DNA of 64,000 bases, from assembly GCA_029866005.1 (NCBI GenBank), contig JARXAE010000023.1, positions 122,074-186,073 on the forward strand, read 5' to 3'. Origin of the DNA: Fimbriimonas sp. (GTDB lineage: Bacteria > Armatimonadota > Fimbriimonadia > Fimbriimonadales > Fimbriimonadaceae). A program made the position numbers and the translations under genes. The notes beneath the pieces are model-generated. The model did not search any database. It was given only the letters and a program-made list of their open reading frames with translations, and was not told the DNA's origin. Every line of letters starts with the position of its first letter. Within the stretch, counting starts at the first letter, position 1. Below, one piece after another: positions 37,486 to 46,825 of this stretch.

Positions 37486-38156
37486 GCTGCGTTCCGAAAC
37501 TCGTTGTCAATCAACTCTAATCGAGTATTGAGAGTTGCATCAATAATTCCCGCATCAGTCTCCACAACGATTCCGCTCTTTATCGAAGCGTCTTGCACGA
37601 TTTCGATGTTGTCGAGTTCGCGAGATTGGAGCGAGAGTTCTTCTCGATGACTCTCGAAGAGCGCAAAATCCGCAGGATTGATCATGATACGCGCCCGACG
37701 AGCGTGCGTAATGTGCTGCAAAACATCTTTCGCGATCTCTAATGCGTAATGCTTGTTTATCTCAAGTTCCGCCGCCAAAATCTGCCGGACAACTTCCATG
37801 GACATCTCCGTCAAGACCTCCTCAGATTGTTCAAACCAGTTCATGACCCTTTGCTCAAACTCCTGCATGAAAAGCTCGCAATCGGCCAAAAACTGCTTCG
37901 CTTCCAATCGTCGCGCTGCCTCCGCCTGGTTCTGAGCCATCAACAGTCCAGCACTACGACCTTCATTGGCACCAGCCTGGAGGCCGTTTTCAAAGCCCGC
38001 GTTGTAGCCGTCCTGATAACCCTTTTCTTTGAGCAGATCGACTTGATCCGACAGTCGATTTGACATGCGCTTAAGGTCTGACGACAGCTTTGGAATCTGC
38101 CCAAAGAGCGCGTCCTGGTTCAAACTCGTGAACCCTGAGTTAACGAAGCTAGACAA
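37482..38156 (-). CDS. fliH: Flagellar assembly protein FliH
   Basis: Binds and regulates FliI and links it to the export gate. 224 residues, poorly conserved as usual: a helical N-terminal part with a Gly-spaced segment (GYQDGYNAGFENGLQAGANE, typical of FliH GxxxG repeats) and a C-terminal VSR/VHL-like domain (RIMINPADFALFESHREELS, VVETDAGIIDATLNTRLELI). Position between fliG and fliI confirms the call. Confidence 0.92.
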   Translation of the reverse strand: MSSFVNSGFTSLNQDALFGQIPKLSSDLKRMSNRLSDQVDLLKEKGYQDGYNAGFENGLQAGANEGRSAGLLMAQNQAEAARRLEAKQFLADCELFMQEFEQRVMNWFEQSEEVLTEMSMEVVRQILAAELEINKHYALEIAKDVLQHITHARRARIMINPADFALFESHREELSLQSRELDNIEIVQDASIKSGIVVETDAGIIDATLNTRLELIDNEFRNAA

Positions 38157-39168
38157 TCATTTCCTCCTCGCCGCCTCGGCTCAGAACGATCTCACCGGAC
38201 TCTTCCAGCTTACGAATAATGGCAACGACCTTTTGTTGCCCTTCCTCGACGACCTTGGTCCTCACCGGTCCCATGAACTCCATGTCCTCCTTAAGCATCC
38301 CAACCGCACGGTCGGACATATTCTGGAAAATCTTCTGAGCTACTTCAGGTTTCGAACCTTTGAGCGCCGTTGCAAGGTCCTTCATATCAACCTCGCGCAT
38401 CACAGCTTGGATAGCTCGATCGTCGAGCTGAATGATGTCCTCGAAGACGAACATCATGCCCTTGATCGTATCGGCAAGTTCAGGTTCATTTTGCTCAAGC
38501 ATTTCGATGATTGTCCGCTCAGTAGTTCGGTCAACGCGGTTCAGAAGGTCGACCAGAGCCTTCGGACCACCCGCCTGAGTCATCTCTTGAGAAAGGACAC
38601 TTGAAATCTTCTTCTCAAGTACCTGCTCAACTTTCTTAATCACTTCAGGAGGCGTTTGCTCCATCATGGCAATGCGACCTGCGACGTCACCTCGAAGCTC
38701 AATTGGCAACTTACCGATGATCACCGCTGCGCTTTGCATTGGCATATAGCTCAGAATAAGGGCAATCGTCTGAGGGTGCTCATCCTGGATGAAGCTGATA
38801 ACCTGGTGCGGATCCGCTTTTTTGAGAAACTCAAAAGGCAACACCCGCATCGCCGTCATAATCTTGCTCAGAATCTCGTTCGCTCGATTGGGTCCAAAGG
38901 CAGACTCGAGAACTGCCCGAGCATTCGCAATACCACCCTCGGCAATAAAGTCCTGCGCAATCGCCAAATCGTAGAACTCGTCGATAACAGCTTCCCGAAT
39001 TTCGGGGAAGACTTTCTCCATCCGTGCCACTTCAAGTGCAAGTAGCTCGATCTCGGCTTCCGACAAGTGCTTGACAAGGTCGCCAGCAATCTCTGATCCG
39101 AGGACCATCATGAGAATTGCAGCCTTTGTCTTATTTGGGATTTCCTTCATTTTCGCAGCAGTAGACAT
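38149..39168 (-). CDS. fliG: Flagellar motor switch protein FliG
   Basis: The torque-generating rotor protein that touches the MotA stator. 339 residues: LSEAEIELLALEVARMEKVF in the FliF-binding N-domain, the EHPQTIALILSYMPMQSAAV middle domain (EHPQ motif), and a C-terminal FVFEDIIQLDDRAIQAVMRE helix with the charged residues used for torque. Overlaps fliH by 8 bp. Confidence 0.97.
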   Translation of the reverse strand: MSTAAKMKEIPNKTKAAILMMVLGSEIAGDLVKHLSEAEIELLALEVARMEKVFPEIREAVIDEFYDLAIAQDFIAEGGIANARAVLESAFGPNRANEILSKIMTAMRVLPFEFLKKADPHQVISFIQDEHPQTIALILSYMPMQSAAVIIGKLPIELRGDVAGRIAMMEQTPPEVIKKVEQVLEKKISSVLSQEMTQAGGPKALVDLLNRVDRTTERTIIEMLEQNEPELADTIKGMMFVFEDIIQLDDRAIQAVMREVDMKDLATALKGSKPEVAQKIFQNMSDRAVGMLKEDMEFMGPVRTKVVEEGQQKVVAIIRKLEESGEIVLSRGGEEEMIV

Positions 39169-39172
39169 ATTC

Positions 39173-40873
39173 TTAAACCTCCGCCAACCAGGTCTTGATC
39201 AACATTGCAGTAGGCTCAGGGCGATCCCTAGCCATCTGCTTGATCGCGGCAAGGTGTACCGACTTCTTCTCGGCAATCTTTTCGACTTCCATCACTCCGC
39301 CATTGTCGCGGTAGATGATTCCGCCCTCCGCAAGCTGGGCGAGCTCCTCTTCCGAGTACCTCGCCAAGTTGTTCCTGAGGTCTTGAGCGCGTTGCTCAGC
39401 CGGGACTAACCCTGGGTGCTGCCCCATGACCATTGCATAGTTGCTAGGAATCTGGCCATTGACCAGCGGAACATTGACAGTCTGACCTTCCGCAGTCAGA
39501 ATCGCCGTCGTTGTCGCTAGTGGCTTCATCTTGCTAAGTTGTTTGACAACCATGACCCCGATTACCAAAAGTGCAGCGATGGGTAAGAGTGCCATCATCT
39601 GTTGCATCTTGGCACTCGATTCTGCCTTAGCTACCGATTCGGTAACGGCGCTCCGAACAGTCTCATCAAACTTGACTGGAGTCACCTTGGTCTCAAGAAT
39701 CGTGTCTCCCGTTTTCTTCTCGGAGTCAACAAACTGCTTGACCTGAGCAACAAACTCTTCGGCCTTATCCTCTTGTCCCTCGGGGAAGCCAGAGGTATTC
39801 GCCGCGACGTTGATGACCATCGACTGGATACTTCCCACGGCCTTGTTCGAATGAGTCTCGATTTGCGTTGAATTAGGCTGGAGCTGTTCGACCTTGGAGA
39901 AGTATTCGCCGTTTTTGTCGTCGGTGTCTGAACTGGTCGGAGCAAGCGTGTTTGCCTGAGTCCCAGCGACTCCGCCAGCAACTTTCTTGCTCCCCATCTT
40001 CTCTTCCATCGACTTCAGCGCGACGCCCTTCTTCACCAAGTTTTCCACCTTGGTCACTTCGTTCTGGTCGAGGTTGACCGTTGCTCGAACGCTGACCCGA
40101 GTCTTTCCCGGTCCGAAAATCGCGTCCAAGTTGTTTTGAATTCTTTGCTCTTCTTTTCGTGCAACCGACTGTTCGAGTTCAATCTTCGAAGAAGCCAGCG
40201 CGTCTGTTGAGCTCGAGTCGCTGCCGCTGTAGAGAACAATCGACTTCTCATCAAGAACGACGACGTTTTTCATGTCCATTCCGTCCAGAGAGTGCGAAAC
40301 CAACATCGCGATTCCTTTCGCTTGGTCGCGGGTAATCGAACCATTTCCACTCGTCACCAAGTTAACGCTCGCCGACGGGGGACGTTGCTGGTCTCCAAAC
40401 GGCGATGGATCACCAAGAGTAATGTGGACCCGTGCCGAGCGCACGCCGGGGTTGGTCTCAATCGATCGAGCCAACTCGCCTTCGGCAATCGCTTTAAGCC
40501 GTTCCCGCTCCTTCGCAGGAGTATCCGAAAGGCTCATATCCGCAAGGTTCTCATAACCCATATGCGCCGACTTCGGTACTTTGCCAGCGAGCGTCAGCTT
40601 ACTGCGCATTTCATGAATCTTATCGGAAGGGATCTCCACCATGCCTGGGTTGTCGTACTTGGTGGGAACTCCCATGGCCTGAAGAGCCTCGACCATTGTC
40701 GCCTTCTCCAGTTCTGTCACGCCGGAATACAACATGTCGTACTTAGGCCGCGAGGCAAACGAAAAAACGCCGCCCAGCAAGAGGACAAAGAGCATCACTC
40801 CGCCCAGCGTCGTGTAGCGCTGAGTCGGGCTTGACTCTGTCCACCAATTCTTCAACCGATCTATAAATGCCAT
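39173..40873 (-). CDS. fliF: Flagellar MS-ring protein FliF
   Basis: Forms the membrane ring on which the flagellum is built. 566 residues: first membrane segment ~20-40 (YTTLGGVMLFVLLLGGVFSF), periplasmic ring-building motifs with GYENLADMSLSDTPAKERER and RSARVHITLGDPSPFGDQQR, second membrane segment ~435-455 (MMALLPIAALLVIGVMVVKQ) and a cytoplasmic FliG-binding tail ending in AMLIKTWLAEV. Confidence 0.96.
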   Translation of the reverse strand: MAFIDRLKNWWTESSPTQRYTTLGGVMLFVLLLGGVFSFASRPKYDMLYSGVTELEKATMVEALQAMGVPTKYDNPGMVEIPSDKIHEMRSKLTLAGKVPKSAHMGYENLADMSLSDTPAKERERLKAIAEGELARSIETNPGVRSARVHITLGDPSPFGDQQRPPSASVNLVTSGNGSITRDQAKGIAMLVSHSLDGMDMKNVVVLDEKSIVLYSGSDSSSTDALASSKIELEQSVARKEEQRIQNNLDAIFGPGKTRVSVRATVNLDQNEVTKVENLVKKGVALKSMEEKMGSKKVAGGVAGTQANTLAPTSSDTDDKNGEYFSKVEQLQPNSTQIETHSNKAVGSIQSMVINVAANTSGFPEGQEDKAEEFVAQVKQFVDSEKKTGDTILETKVTPVKFDETVRSAVTESVAKAESSAKMQQMMALLPIAALLVIGVMVVKQLSKMKPLATTTAILTAEGQTVNVPLVNGQIPSNYAMVMGQHPGLVPAEQRAQDLRNNLARYSEEELAQLAEGGIIYRDNGGVMEVEKIAEKKSVHLAAIKQMARDRPEPTAMLIKTWLAEV

Positions 40874-40916
40874 TGTTGGGTCCTAAAAGAAGGAAGCCAA
40901 CGCAGCATAGAAACGA

Positions 40917-41228
40917 CTAGACCTGCATTCTCGAAAGCTCTTGATAAGCCTCGAGAACCTTATTCCGAACCGCCATAGTGAGCTGCATCGAGGTGCCAGC
41001 TTTTTCCATCGCGACCATTACGTCCTGAATTTCTACCTTGCGTCGACCCGTCACGTAGTCCTCACGCAACTCGCCAAACTTAGTTTGGGAGTCGTTGACT
41101 TCTCCGATGACGTCCATCAACATCTGGGCAAAATCACTGCCCTGGTTCTTCCCCGCTGACTGAGTCGCAGTCCCGAGCGAACCCTTATCAAGGGCCTGTT
41201 CGATTGCGGGGTTAGACGAAATCCTCAT
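40917..41228 (-). CDS. fliE: Flagellar hook-basal body protein FliE
   Basis: Links the MS ring to the rod. 103 residues, with the C-terminal family pattern VEIQDVMVAMEKAGTSMQLT followed by MAVRNKVLEAYQELSRMQV. A 43-bp gap precedes fliF downstream. Confidence 0.95.
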   Translation of the reverse strand: MRISSNPAIEQALDKGSLGTATQSAGKNQGSDFAQMLMDVIGEVNDSQTKFGELREDYVTGRRKVEIQDVMVAMEKAGTSMQLTMAVRNKVLEAYQELSRMQV

Positions 41229-41247
41229 TTGCTACTTTAGGTTTCGG

Positions 41248-41649
41248 TTAGGCTTTGCCAATCTGGAGGGCGGAATTCATCATTCCTTTCGCACTGTTAA
41301 AAGCTGCGATGTTCGCCTCGTAAGCCCGGCTCGCGCCGATCATGTCAACCATCTCACTGATCGGGTCAATATTGCTCATAGTAACCATGCCTTTCGCGTC
41401 GGCAAATGGGTGACCCGGCTCGTACTTCATTTGGAAGTCGCGCTCCATGTCTTTTTCTACGCCGTCGATACGAACGCCGCCCTCAGAAGCCGTCAGAACG
41501 ACCGCGCGTCGCCGATATCCTTCTTCACCCGGCCGCGCGACCGAATTCGCGTTGGCGAGGTTGCTTGAAATCGTGTCCATCCGGAACCGCTCGGCGGTCA
41601 TGCCAGTGGTGCTATAGCGCATCGCGTCTGCAAGTGATCCTATTCTCAT
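41248..41649 (-). CDS. flgC: Flagellar proximal rod protein FlgC
   Basis: 133 residues: the rod N-motif TGMTAERFRMDTISSNLANA (residues ~15-34) and the C-terminal EMVDMIGASRAYEANIAAFN with its heptad helices for rod packing. Ends 19 bp upstream of fliE. Confidence 0.96.
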   Translation of the reverse strand: MRIGSLADAMRYSTTGMTAERFRMDTISSNLANANSVARPGEEGYRRRAVVLTASEGGVRIDGVEKDMERDFQMKYEPGHPFADAKGMVTMSNIDPISEMVDMIGASRAYEANIAAFNSAKGMMNSALQIGKA

Positions 41650-41656
41650 CTAATCC

Positions 41657-42037
41657 TTACCTTCCTTCCCGAATCACCGACTTCAACCCGCTGAAATAGC
41701 GGCTCGTCATCTCGGTGAGGGCATTAAATCTGTGCTCGGTCTCGGCAATCGACATGACTTCGCGCTCAACGTCGACGTTGTTACCGTCCAAACGGAGCGA
41801 GCTGTTATTGTTGTCATTGCGGGCTTTGCCACGCATAAAGGCCCGATCAATCTCGTCGCCTTGCCCGCCCATCGCGTCCTGAAGTTGAAGATGAAAGTCC
41901 ATGTCCTCGCGCTTATAATTCGGCACGTTGACATTCGCCAAGTTCTTCATCAGCATCCCCTGACGCTCAGTCGCGAGATTCATCGCCTTGTTGAGGCGTT
42001 CCGATGTCGGTCCAAAAATATTATCCAGATAAGCCAC
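41657..42037 (-). CDS. flgB: Flagellar proximal rod protein FlgB
   Basis: First gene of the operon. GTG at 42037 is chosen: GGAAGG lies 8 nt upstream and the product (VAYLDNIFGPTSERLNKAMN) then begins exactly like other FlgB proteins and has the normal ~126 residues. ATGs at 42061 and 42085 are in frame but less convincing. The rod motif MLMKNLANVNVPNYKREDMD is present, and the C-terminal helix ends in SRYFSGLKSVIREGR. Confidence 0.93.
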   Translation of the reverse strand: MAYLDNIFGPTSERLNKAMNLATERQGMLMKNLANVNVPNYKREDMDFHLQLQDAMGGQGDEIDRAFMRGKARNDNNNSSLRLDGNNVDVEREVMSIAETEHRFNALTEMTSRYFSGLKSVIREGR

Positions 42038-42101
42038 GGTTGTTACCTTCCGTGCATCCATGCGGTCGATCACCCACCCATCCATAGGTGCTCTACCTTG
42101 G

Positions 42102-42127
42102 TTATCGGAAGGGTTTCAGATTTCTGG
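42102..42127 (-). promoter_or_regulatory. Possible sigma-28-like -10 of the flgB operon
   Basis: TCCGATAA (minus strand, 42102-42109) resembles the sigma-28 -10 GCCGATAA, 65 bp before the flgB GTG. The -35 region (TCCAGAAA at the right distance) is a poor match, so this is weaker than the flgM promoter. Confidence 0.35.
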
Positions 42128-42180
42128 AGAATTCAAAGCGAGCAAAGCAATTCAGCCAAAAGCAGTGACAGGAGAACGTC

Positions 42181-42194
42181 TCACCGCTCACCGA
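42181..42194. repeat. Two copies of CTCACCG
   Basis: A short tandem of the 7-bp unit also seen at 13977-14010, located just beyond the stop of the small membrane protein gene. Confidence 0.4.
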
Positions 42195-42195
42195 C

Positions 42196-42486
42196 CTACA
42201 GCTTCCGCCCCGCCTTCTTCACGAACACCCAACACAAAGCCCCCGGCGCGAGCATGCATCCAATCGCCGAGGTGATGACGAAATACGGATACTTGCCAAC
42301 CAGCAGCCCAATACCGCCACCAACGATCGCCGACAAAATGCACCCGAATCCCAAGAAGCACCCGTCGGTCTCGCTATTTGCCGCTCGGCCCAGTTTCTGA
42401 GCGTAAAGATAAAACCCGACGGCGCTACTCAGCCAACTAAAGCCAAGCAAGAAATACGCTCCACCAGTACTGAGAAAGCCGTTCAA
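42196..42486 (-). CDS. Small membrane protein, function unknown
   Basis: 96 residues with three hydrophobic segments (LSTGGAYFLLGFSWLSSAVG, CILSAIVGGGIGLLVG, FVITSAIGCMLAPGALCWVF) and a basic tail KKAGRKL. Start lies 1 bp from the stop of the M20 peptidase gene, so it is the second gene of that operon. No family recognised. Confidence 0.7.
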   Translation of the reverse strand: MNGFLSTGGAYFLLGFSWLSSAVGFYLYAQKLGRAANSETDGCFLGFGCILSAIVGGGIGLLVGKYPYFVITSAIGCMLAPGALCWVFVKKAGRKL

Positions 42487-42487
42487 A

Positions 42488-43876
42488 CTACACCGTCGCC
42501 AAGCGGTAGAGAATCGCCGCGTAGATTCGGCTCATCTTGTAAAGAGACTCGACTGCCAGCCGCTCATCCGTCTGGTGAGCTTCGCCGTCGCCAAGCCAAC
42601 CGGTTCCGATCGAAATCGTATTCGGCACCGCCCGAGCGTAAGTCCCGCCGCCCATTGTCTGGGGCTCCTTCATATCGCCCGTCTGCTCGCGGTAAACGTC
42701 AACAATCGTCCGAACCATCGGATGATCCTTCGGGAAGTAAAGCGACGGGGAATCCCGTTCGACAGCAACCGACCAGGCCTCACCAAGCTTCGCCATCTTG
42801 GTTTCGGCCAACGCCAACAACTCAGAGCCCTTCCAAGTCGCCGGATACCGCACATTCGCCAACAAGTGGACCGCTCCATCCGAGAACGACACCACGCCAA
42901 TATTGCAAGTCAAATCCGCGGTGGCATCATCCCGACCGTGAATCCCAAGCCCCACCCCGCTCGGATGAAACGCTTCCAGAAACTTCTCATAAAACTTCTG
43001 ATGACTCAACGGGCATATCGCCAACAGCAACCGAGCGACCCGAGTCGCCGCGTTATCACCATAAAACGGCGTCGAACCATGGGCCGCTTTACCAACCGCT
43101 TCCAATACGAGTTCCTCCCCAGACCATGAACAAGAAATATTACGATCCCAATTATCTGCCAGCTTCCCTTCGACATGCGCTCGAACCTCTGCTCCAACAA
43201 CAACCGTCGCCCGGCACGAGTCAATCACAATGTTCGGCCGTTGACCACCTTCAAAAGAAGTCAGCTCAAATGGCGCTCCGGGGGTCTTGACGGAAACCAG
43301 CAGATCTCCGATCCCCTTCTCACCGTGATAGCATGGCCAGCCCGAATCTGGGGCAATCCCGTAAGTAGGTGCCTCCTCTGTTTGAACGTACCGCTCAACA
43401 CATCCAAACCCGCTCTCCTCGTCACAACCAAACGCCGCCCGGAACCGAGCTCCCAAATCTGGGAAGCACGACTGGATCGCCCGCAAGGCAAAATAGGAAG
43501 CAATCGTAGGCCCTTTATCATCCACCGCTCCCCGAGCATAGATGTAGCCACCGTCAATCTCGGCTCCAAACGGCTCATGCTTCCAACCTGGGCCAACCGG
43601 AACCACATCCAAGTGTCCCAACGTCATCACCAACCGCTCTCCCGATCCAAAATCGGCATATCCAAGGTGACCCTCAAGGTCAGTGGTTTTCATCCCGTGA
43701 GTTTGAGCCAGGTTGAGCATGTAGTCCAATGCTTCCCTGTTCCCCTGACCATAAGGAGCGTTTGGCTCGGCAGGACCCTCAATCGTGTTGATCCGAAGAA
43801 CAGCTTGAGTCGTTTCGAGCAATTCCTGCTCGTGCTCTTTCAGCCAAGCGTGAAGAGTCTCGACGGGAGTAGACAT
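42488..43876 (-). CDS. M20-family metallopeptidase (dipeptidase-like)
   Basis: 462 residues, di-zinc amino- or dipeptidase of the PepV/Sapep type. Metal and catalytic motifs: MTLGHLDVVPVG (His and catalytic Asp), ARGAVDDKGPTIAS (bridging Asp), GCDEESGFGCVER (general-base Glu pair), HGEKG and a final GTYARAVPN region. The insertion between catalytic halves is the usual lid/dimerisation domain. Cytoplasmic, no signal peptide. TAAACT lies 6 nt before the ATG. Confidence 0.93.
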   Translation of the reverse strand: MSTPVETLHAWLKEHEQELLETTQAVLRINTIEGPAEPNAPYGQGNREALDYMLNLAQTHGMKTTDLEGHLGYADFGSGERLVMTLGHLDVVPVGPGWKHEPFGAEIDGGYIYARGAVDDKGPTIASYFALRAIQSCFPDLGARFRAAFGCDEESGFGCVERYVQTEEAPTYGIAPDSGWPCYHGEKGIGDLLVSVKTPGAPFELTSFEGGQRPNIVIDSCRATVVVGAEVRAHVEGKLADNWDRNISCSWSGEELVLEAVGKAAHGSTPFYGDNAATRVARLLLAICPLSHQKFYEKFLEAFHPSGVGLGIHGRDDATADLTCNIGVVSFSDGAVHLLANVRYPATWKGSELLALAETKMAKLGEAWSVAVERDSPSLYFPKDHPMVRTIVDVYREQTGDMKEPQTMGGGTYARAVPNTISIGTGWLGDGEAHQTDERLAVESLYKMSRIYAAILYRLATV

Positions 43877-43882
43877 TCCCGG

Positions 43883-43888
43883 AGTTTA
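43883..43888 (-). promoter_or_regulatory. Leaderless-type -10 box of the M20 peptidase gene
   Basis: TAAACT on the minus strand with 6 nt to the ATG at 43876. Confidence 0.55.
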
Positions 43889-44052
43889 CTTTGGATATTG
43901 GTCAACAGGTTGGTGGACGGTACAAGGTGCAGGCGGTTGAAATCGCACCCGCACCGTCCGAAGACAAGATTCCGGAAAACCAGATGCATACCCCCCAGTA
44001 AGGATGACAGGTCGCGCGGGAAGTCGGTGGAACCTGGTATCTACTACAGGAT

Positions 44053-45186
44053 ATGTCACTGGATCGCGCCCTTACCCTCCACCGCAATTACTTCCGAGTC
44101 GAACCAAAGGTCGCAGTCTTCGCTCCGGGACGCATCAATCTGATTGGTGAGCACACCGATTACAACGGTGGATTTGTCATGCCGTGCGCCATCGACCGGG
44201 GAATATGGGTTGTTGGTCGAATCGTCGACGGGGAATCAAAACTCATATCAGACTCCGCTGGACCCGGAAAGCCCTTCGACTCAGCCAACACCAACCGTAA
44301 GCCGACTGGCTGGGCGAAATACCCTGCAGGAATGGCTTGGGTTCTCTCCGAGCCATTCGGATTGATGCCTAATATCGAGGCAACTGTCGTGAGCAATCTT
44401 CCGATGGGAAGTGGAGTCAGCAGCAGCGCGGCTATGGAATTGGCCTTTGCCAAACTGTTCCAAGCCCTTGGTGGTTTTGAGGCGGACGCAAAGCAACTCG
44501 CCCTCTTGGGTCAGAAGTGCGAGAACCAGTATGTAGGAGTCAACTGCGGAATCATGGACCAGATGGCATCTGCCTGTGGGAAAAAGAACCACGCAATGTG
44601 TATCGACACTCGCACGTTGGAAATCGACTACGCGCCAGTCGATCCGTCGCTTGCCGTCGTCCTGCTCGACACAAAGAAGCCTAGAGCCTTGACCGATTCA
44701 GCCTATAACGAACGACGATCTCAGTGTGAAGCAGCGGCAGCCGCAATTGGGGTCCCACAGCTGCGAGACGCAAACTTGGAAATGCTCCTAGCAAAGAAGA
44801 GTGAGCTGGATGAAGTCACGTTCCGGCGTGGACGACATGTGGTTACCGAAGATGCACGATCAATTGCCTTCAAATCGGCCCTAGCCGCAAAGGATCGCAA
44901 CGGAATCTTCGCCTTGATGAAAGGTTCCCACGACTCATTAAGGGACGACTATGAAGTCTCTTGCCCAGAACTTGACGCCATGGTCAACGCCGCATGGCTT
45001 GCGCCGGGCGTCTTTGGCGCACGAATGACAGGAGCTGGATTTGGCGGAGCATGCGTCGCCCTGGTGGAACGCGAAGAGGTCGAAGCTTTCTGCACTTCTG
45101 TGCTCCCCATCTACAAGAAGAGCACCGGCAAGGATGGCGAAGCAATCGTCTGCGGAATCGATGACGGAGCCAGGATCTTGTCATAG
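44053..45186 (+). CDS. galK: Galactokinase
   Basis: GHMP kinase making galactose 1-phosphate. 377 residues: signature GRINLIGEHTDYNGGFVMPC, ATP loop LPMGSGVSSSAAMELAFAKL, CGIMDQMASACG with the catalytic Asp, and TGAGFGGACVALV near the end. No other galactose gene is adjacent. Confidence 0.96.
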   Translation: MSLDRALTLHRNYFRVEPKVAVFAPGRINLIGEHTDYNGGFVMPCAIDRGIWVVGRIVDGESKLISDSAGPGKPFDSANTNRKPTGWAKYPAGMAWVLSEPFGLMPNIEATVVSNLPMGSGVSSSAAMELAFAKLFQALGGFEADAKQLALLGQKCENQYVGVNCGIMDQMASACGKKNHAMCIDTRTLEIDYAPVDPSLAVVLLDTKKPRALTDSAYNERRSQCEAAAAAIGVPQLRDANLEMLLAKKSELDEVTFRRGRHVVTEDARSIAFKSALAAKDRNGIFALMKGSHDSLRDDYEVSCPELDAMVNAAWLAPGVFGARMTGAGFGGACVALVEREEVEAFCTSVLPIYKKSTGKDGEAIVCGIDDGARILS

Positions 45187-45277
45187 TTTGTCATGACAGG
45201 ATGCTAAAGATTTCTACAGGGCTGGTGAAAGTGATGGGTCTGACCAATGATTGAGGAAAGTAGGAGTCTCGTTAAAA

Positions 45278-46825
45278 ATGAAGTCACAGGTAACTCTGCT
45301 ACCCCTTGCCAAGATCCAAGCAACCCTTGATGCGTACCGCATCTCGGAGGCGGATCTCGACATTTTAAAGGCTTACGGTCCTAAGCTGTTCGCCGACATG
45401 GACAAGATTGTTGACGCCTTTTACGAGCACCTGTTGACTCTGCCGGGGGCGGTCGACATCGTTGAGGCAGCCGGATCAAGCATTCAGAGACTCAAACAGA
45501 CCAACCCTGACTACTTCAAGCATATGGTGGCCGGAGAGGTTGGAGAGACCTACTTTGAAAGCCGCCGCATCATCGGAGCCGTCCACGCAAGAATTGGGCT
45601 CGCTCCAGATCTGTTCTTTGCAGGGATGAGTAGTTACATTCAAGAGCTTTATCCCAAAGTGATGTCGGATCATCGGTTAAAGCCCAAGCAAGGCGTGAAA
45701 GTTCTCGTGGCACTTGGAAAACTGTTCAACCTGGACCAGTCACTGATTCTTGAGTCCTATATTGAGAATGGATTCAAAGCACAGATATCGAAGGTAGCAG
45801 AGGACACCTCCGGCGTCCTGTACCAAATCAGCGATGACTTGGTGGCAAAATGCAACGACATTTCGATGAACGTCTCTGGTCTTGCCGGTGTGGTCGATCA
45901 AGTCAAACTTGCAACGGATTCTCAAGCCAATGCTGCACAAGAAGTCTCGATCAAAACCGAGTACTTCGAGAGTGAGCTCGTTGGATTTGACGAGAAGTTC
46001 CGCGAGCAGATGAATGCCGTGGAAACCGCTCATCAATTGATCATGGACACCGCGGAGTCGATGTCCTTCATGGAAGTTCTTTCTTCCGAGGGATCAAGCA
46101 TGCGTACCCAGCTGAAAATCATTGATAGCGTGGTGCAATCCGCTCAGCTCACCGCTGAGAAAGCGTCGGAAATGGACAGTCGGGCAAGGGAGATCGGAAC
46201 CATCACCCAAACCATTGAGGCGATTTCCGCACAAACAAACCTTTTAGCACTCAACGCCGCGATTGAAGCAGCACGAGCCGGAGAAGCTGGTCGTGGATTT
46301 GCTGTCGTCGCGGATGAAGTTCGCAAACTGGCTGAGAACTCGAAGGAGGCTGCAAACACGATTTCCCGACTTGTCCGGGCGGTTCAGCTCAGTAGCGTCG
46401 AAGTCGATGGAGCGATGAAGACAATGGTTGAAACGCTTGGCGAAACGATCGAGATTACGAATAAGAGTTCCCAGCTGTTTGAAGACATCCGCTCAAAGAC
46501 CGTTGAGGTAAGTGGGAAGCAAGATGAACTTTCGGCGAACATGACTCATGTTCTCTCGGTTGCTGACGACACGACGGCACGGTTGAGTACGATGAAAACC
46601 GAATCTGAGGGCATTACGTTTCAGATGTCCACGGTGGCCGCAGCCGCGGAAGAAAACTCTGCAGCCGCTGGTGAGATGAGCAACACTGCTGTTCAAATGC
46701 AGCGTGAACTTTCCAAGTTTGTCGATGAAATCGGCTCCTTGAAACAGACCATTTCCATGCTCGAACAGGAGATCAAGGGAGCAGATCTGCGAAAGGCTCA
46801 GAAGAAAGCTGCGAAAGCAGCTTAG
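45278..46825 (+). CDS. Globin-coupled methyl-accepting chemotaxis protein (HemAT-like)
   Basis: 515 residues from ATG 45278 (a TTG at 45251 has no RBS). Residues ~10-165 are a protoglobin: [20 protein letters not shown], then the proximal haem His at ~103 in [11 protein letters not shown]. The C-terminal half is a soluble MCP signalling domain with the trimer hairpin [20 protein letters not shown]. No membrane segment, so it is a cytoplasmic oxygen or redox sensor for CheA/CheW. It implies aerotaxis together with the flagellar genes here. Its stop overlaps the convergent gene by 4 bp. Confidence 0.92.
   Translation: MKSQVTLLPLAKIQATLDAYRISEADLDILKAYGPKLFADMDKIVDAFYEHLLTLPGAVDIVEAAGSSIQRLKQTNPDYFKHMVAGEVGETYFESRRIIGAVHARIGLAPDLFFAGMSSYIQELYPKVMSDHRLKPKQGVKVLVALGKLFNLDQSLILESYIENGFKAQISKVAEDTSGVLYQISDDLVAKCNDISMNVSGLAGVVDQVKLATDSQANAAQEVSIKTEYFESELVGFDEKFREQMNAVETAHQLIMDTAESMSFMEVLSSEGSSMRTQLKIIDSVVQSAQLTAEKASEMDSRAREIGTITQTIEAISAQTNLLALNAAIEAARAGEAGRGFAVVADEVRKLAENSKEAANTISRLVRAVQLSSVEVDGAMKTMVETLGETIEITNKSSQLFEDIRSKTVEVSGKQDELSANMTHVLSVADDTTARLSTMKTESEGITFQMSTVAAAAEENSAAAGEMSNTAVQMQRELSKFVDEIGSLKQTISMLEQEIKGADLRKAQKKAAKAA

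Noticed and set aside
45207..45233. Sigma-28 promoter for the chemoreceptor
   Set aside because: The -35-like TAAAGATT is good but the element at the -10 position matches only about half of GCCGATAA.
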